NCBI GenBank assembly: GCA_964444825.1
Contig: CAYUIS010000134.1
Coordinates: 1 to 15,427 of the forward strand
Direction of reading: 5' to 3'
DNA from: CAYUIS01 sp964444825
Lineage (GTDB): Bacteria > Chloroflexota > Anaerolineae > B4-G1
Length of the DNA: 15,427 bases
Shown here: one piece after another, positions 14,749 to 15,427 of the stretch
How the letters are laid out: each line of letters starts with the position of its first letter
Numbering within the stretch: position 1 is the first letter of the stretch
The notes under the pieces: model-generated
What the model was told of the DNA's origin: nothing
Seen by the model: the letters and a program-made list of their open reading frames with translations, nothing else
The model's database searches: none
Translations under genes and position numbers: made by a program

Positions 14749-15291
14749 CTAGTTCTTAGCCGGACCAAGGATCATCAGCATCGTACGTCCCTCCCGGTTC
14801 GGCTGTTGCTCTATCACCGATACGTCCGACAGCTCTTCGGCTATCTCCATCAGTTGCTCGACGGCGATCTCAGGATAGGTAACCTCACGACCCCGGAAGC
14901 GAACGCGGACTTTGACCTTCATTCCTTCTTCCAGCCATCGTCGGGCATCACGGACTTTGAAGGACGTGTGATGATCGGTCGTTTTGGGGCGTAGACGGAT
15001 CTCTTTGACTTCGACCTGCTTCTGGGCCTTGCGTGCCTCCCGATCCTGCTTGGCCTGTCGATACAGGAACTTCCCATAGTCCATTACACGAACGACAGGG
15101 GGGTCCGCAGCGGGTGACAGTTCGACCACGTCCATATCGTTGGCCTGGGCAGTTGCTAGTGCCTCGGATAGGGGCACTATGCCCACGTGAGTGCCATCAG
15201 CATCGATCAGCCTGACTTGCGGTGCCCGGATCTCGTGATTGACCCGATACTTTTCTCGCGCGTCAGGATTTTCCCTTCTTTTCTTTGCGAT
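14749..15291 (-). CDS. infC: Translation initiation factor IF-3, with an ATC start codon
   Basis: IF-3 prevents 50S joining and proofreads start-codon choice on the 30S subunit. A GTG at 15186 would give only 145 residues and cut off the conserved N-terminal YRVNHEIRAPQVRLID segment, which is encoded in frame upstream. Between that segment and the in-frame TAG at 15322-15324 there is no ATG, GTG or TTG. An ATC at 15291-15289 lies 7 nt after the strong Shine-Dalgarno AGGGAGGT (15299-15306) and gives a protein of 180 residues, the usual IF-3 length, beginning (M)AKKRRENPDAREK. E. coli infC uses the rare AUU for autoregulation by IF-3, and the ATC here probably serves the same end (inferred). 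Both IF-3 domains and the linker are intact. Confidence 0.93.
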   Translation of the reverse strand: MAKKRRENPDAREKYRVNHEIRAPQVRLIDADGTHVGIVPLSEALATAQANDMDVVELSPAADPPVVRVMDYGKFLYRQAKQDREARKAQKQVEVKEIRLRPKTTDHHTSFKVRDARRWLEEGMKVKVRVRFRGREVTYPEIAVEQLMEIAEELSDVSVIEQQPNREGRTMLMILGPAKN

Positions 15292-15298
15292 TCGGTCT

Positions 15299-15306
15299 AC
15301 CTCCCT
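15299..15306 (-). promoter_or_regulatory. Shine-Dalgarno sequence that fixes the infC start
   Basis: AGGGAGGT on the minus strand is the strongest ribosome site in the window. It sits 7 nt before the ATC at 15291, and no standard start codon lies at a usable distance. Confidence 0.85.
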
Positions 15307-15339
15307 ATGTGCGTGAAATGTCTAGTTCGGACGCGCTGG

Positions 15340-15368
15340 ATGATAACACAATTGCAGCTAGGTGTCAA
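15340..15368 (-). promoter_or_regulatory. Strong promoter of the infC-rpmI-rplT operon
   Basis: On the minus strand a perfect TTGACA (15363-15368) is followed by a 17-bp spacer and TATCAT (15340-15345), with TG one base before the -10. The predicted transcription start is near 15333, leaving a leader of only about 40 nt. That is too short for the long L20-controlled leader known from Bacillus. Confidence 0.8.
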
Positions 15369-15427
15369 ATCACCGAATTGACTCACTATAAAGTGTACCG
15401 AAAGAGTATCGTTGCCTCACGAATAAA

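Noticed and set aside
1..15427. CRISPR array, insertion sequence, phage or toxin-antitoxin module
   Set aside because: No spaced direct repeats, transposase, terminal inverted repeats, integrase or paired small genes were seen.

Overview
The window reads as a GC-rich bacterial chromosome fragment, most likely from the phylum Chloroflexota (inferred). Reasons: the first protein has the multi-pass N-terminus with an 'LRRRLWDIDPII' motif that I associate with Chloroflexota and actinobacterial sensor kinases. The repeats of the type 'YF.ETGH...FGYP..E...VQYFQRAR.EW' and the 'GIAAAKAGQREQAR' TPR proteins are also familiar from that phylum. No phage, IS, CRISPR, tRNA or rRNA sequence was seen.

Left part (1-9306, + strand): an accessory signalling and envelope cluster. 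A promoter near position 6-33 precedes a likely operon of three genes. The first is a membrane sensor with a GAF domain, an Ig-like domain and a C-terminal STAND-type ATPase (201-4145). The second, 9 bp downstream, fuses an N-terminal ATPase of the same type to a C-terminal, apparently active Ser/Thr kinase (4155-6110). The third is an exported bactofilin-like domain followed by a membrane bundle (6185-7567). A second promoter (7610-7638) precedes a secreted protein with two copies of a Chloroflexota-type repeat plus an Ig-like domain (7744-8715). A small zinc-ribbon/FHA protein (8794-9306), a candidate phosphothreonine reader, follows.

Middle (9263-11670, - strand): a two-gene operon with an ATGA overlap. 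It encodes a TPR / zinc-ribbon / multi-TM / TPR membrane protein and a concanavalin-like (GH16-fold) protein without the usual catalytic motif. Its 3' end overlaps the 3' end of the FHA gene by 44 bp.

Right part: recD2 (11849-14062, +), apparently transcribed as a leaderless mRNA, converges on the conserved translation operon infC-rpmI-rplT (15291-14156, -). The two are separated by a perfect 26-nt palindrome that probably terminates transcription from both sides. infC has no ATG, GTG or TTG able to encode its conserved N-terminus; an ATC codon 7 nt after a strong Shine-Dalgarno sequence restores the normal 180-residue length.

The most novel-looking part is the left cluster. Two adjacent proteins share an NPYV-type STAND ATPase, one joined to a membrane/GAF sensor and the other to a Ser/Thr kinase, with an FHA protein and exported scaffold-like proteins nearby. 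A sense, ATPase relay, phosphorylation and FHA readout pathway is a reasonable hypothesis, but nothing in the sequence proves it.
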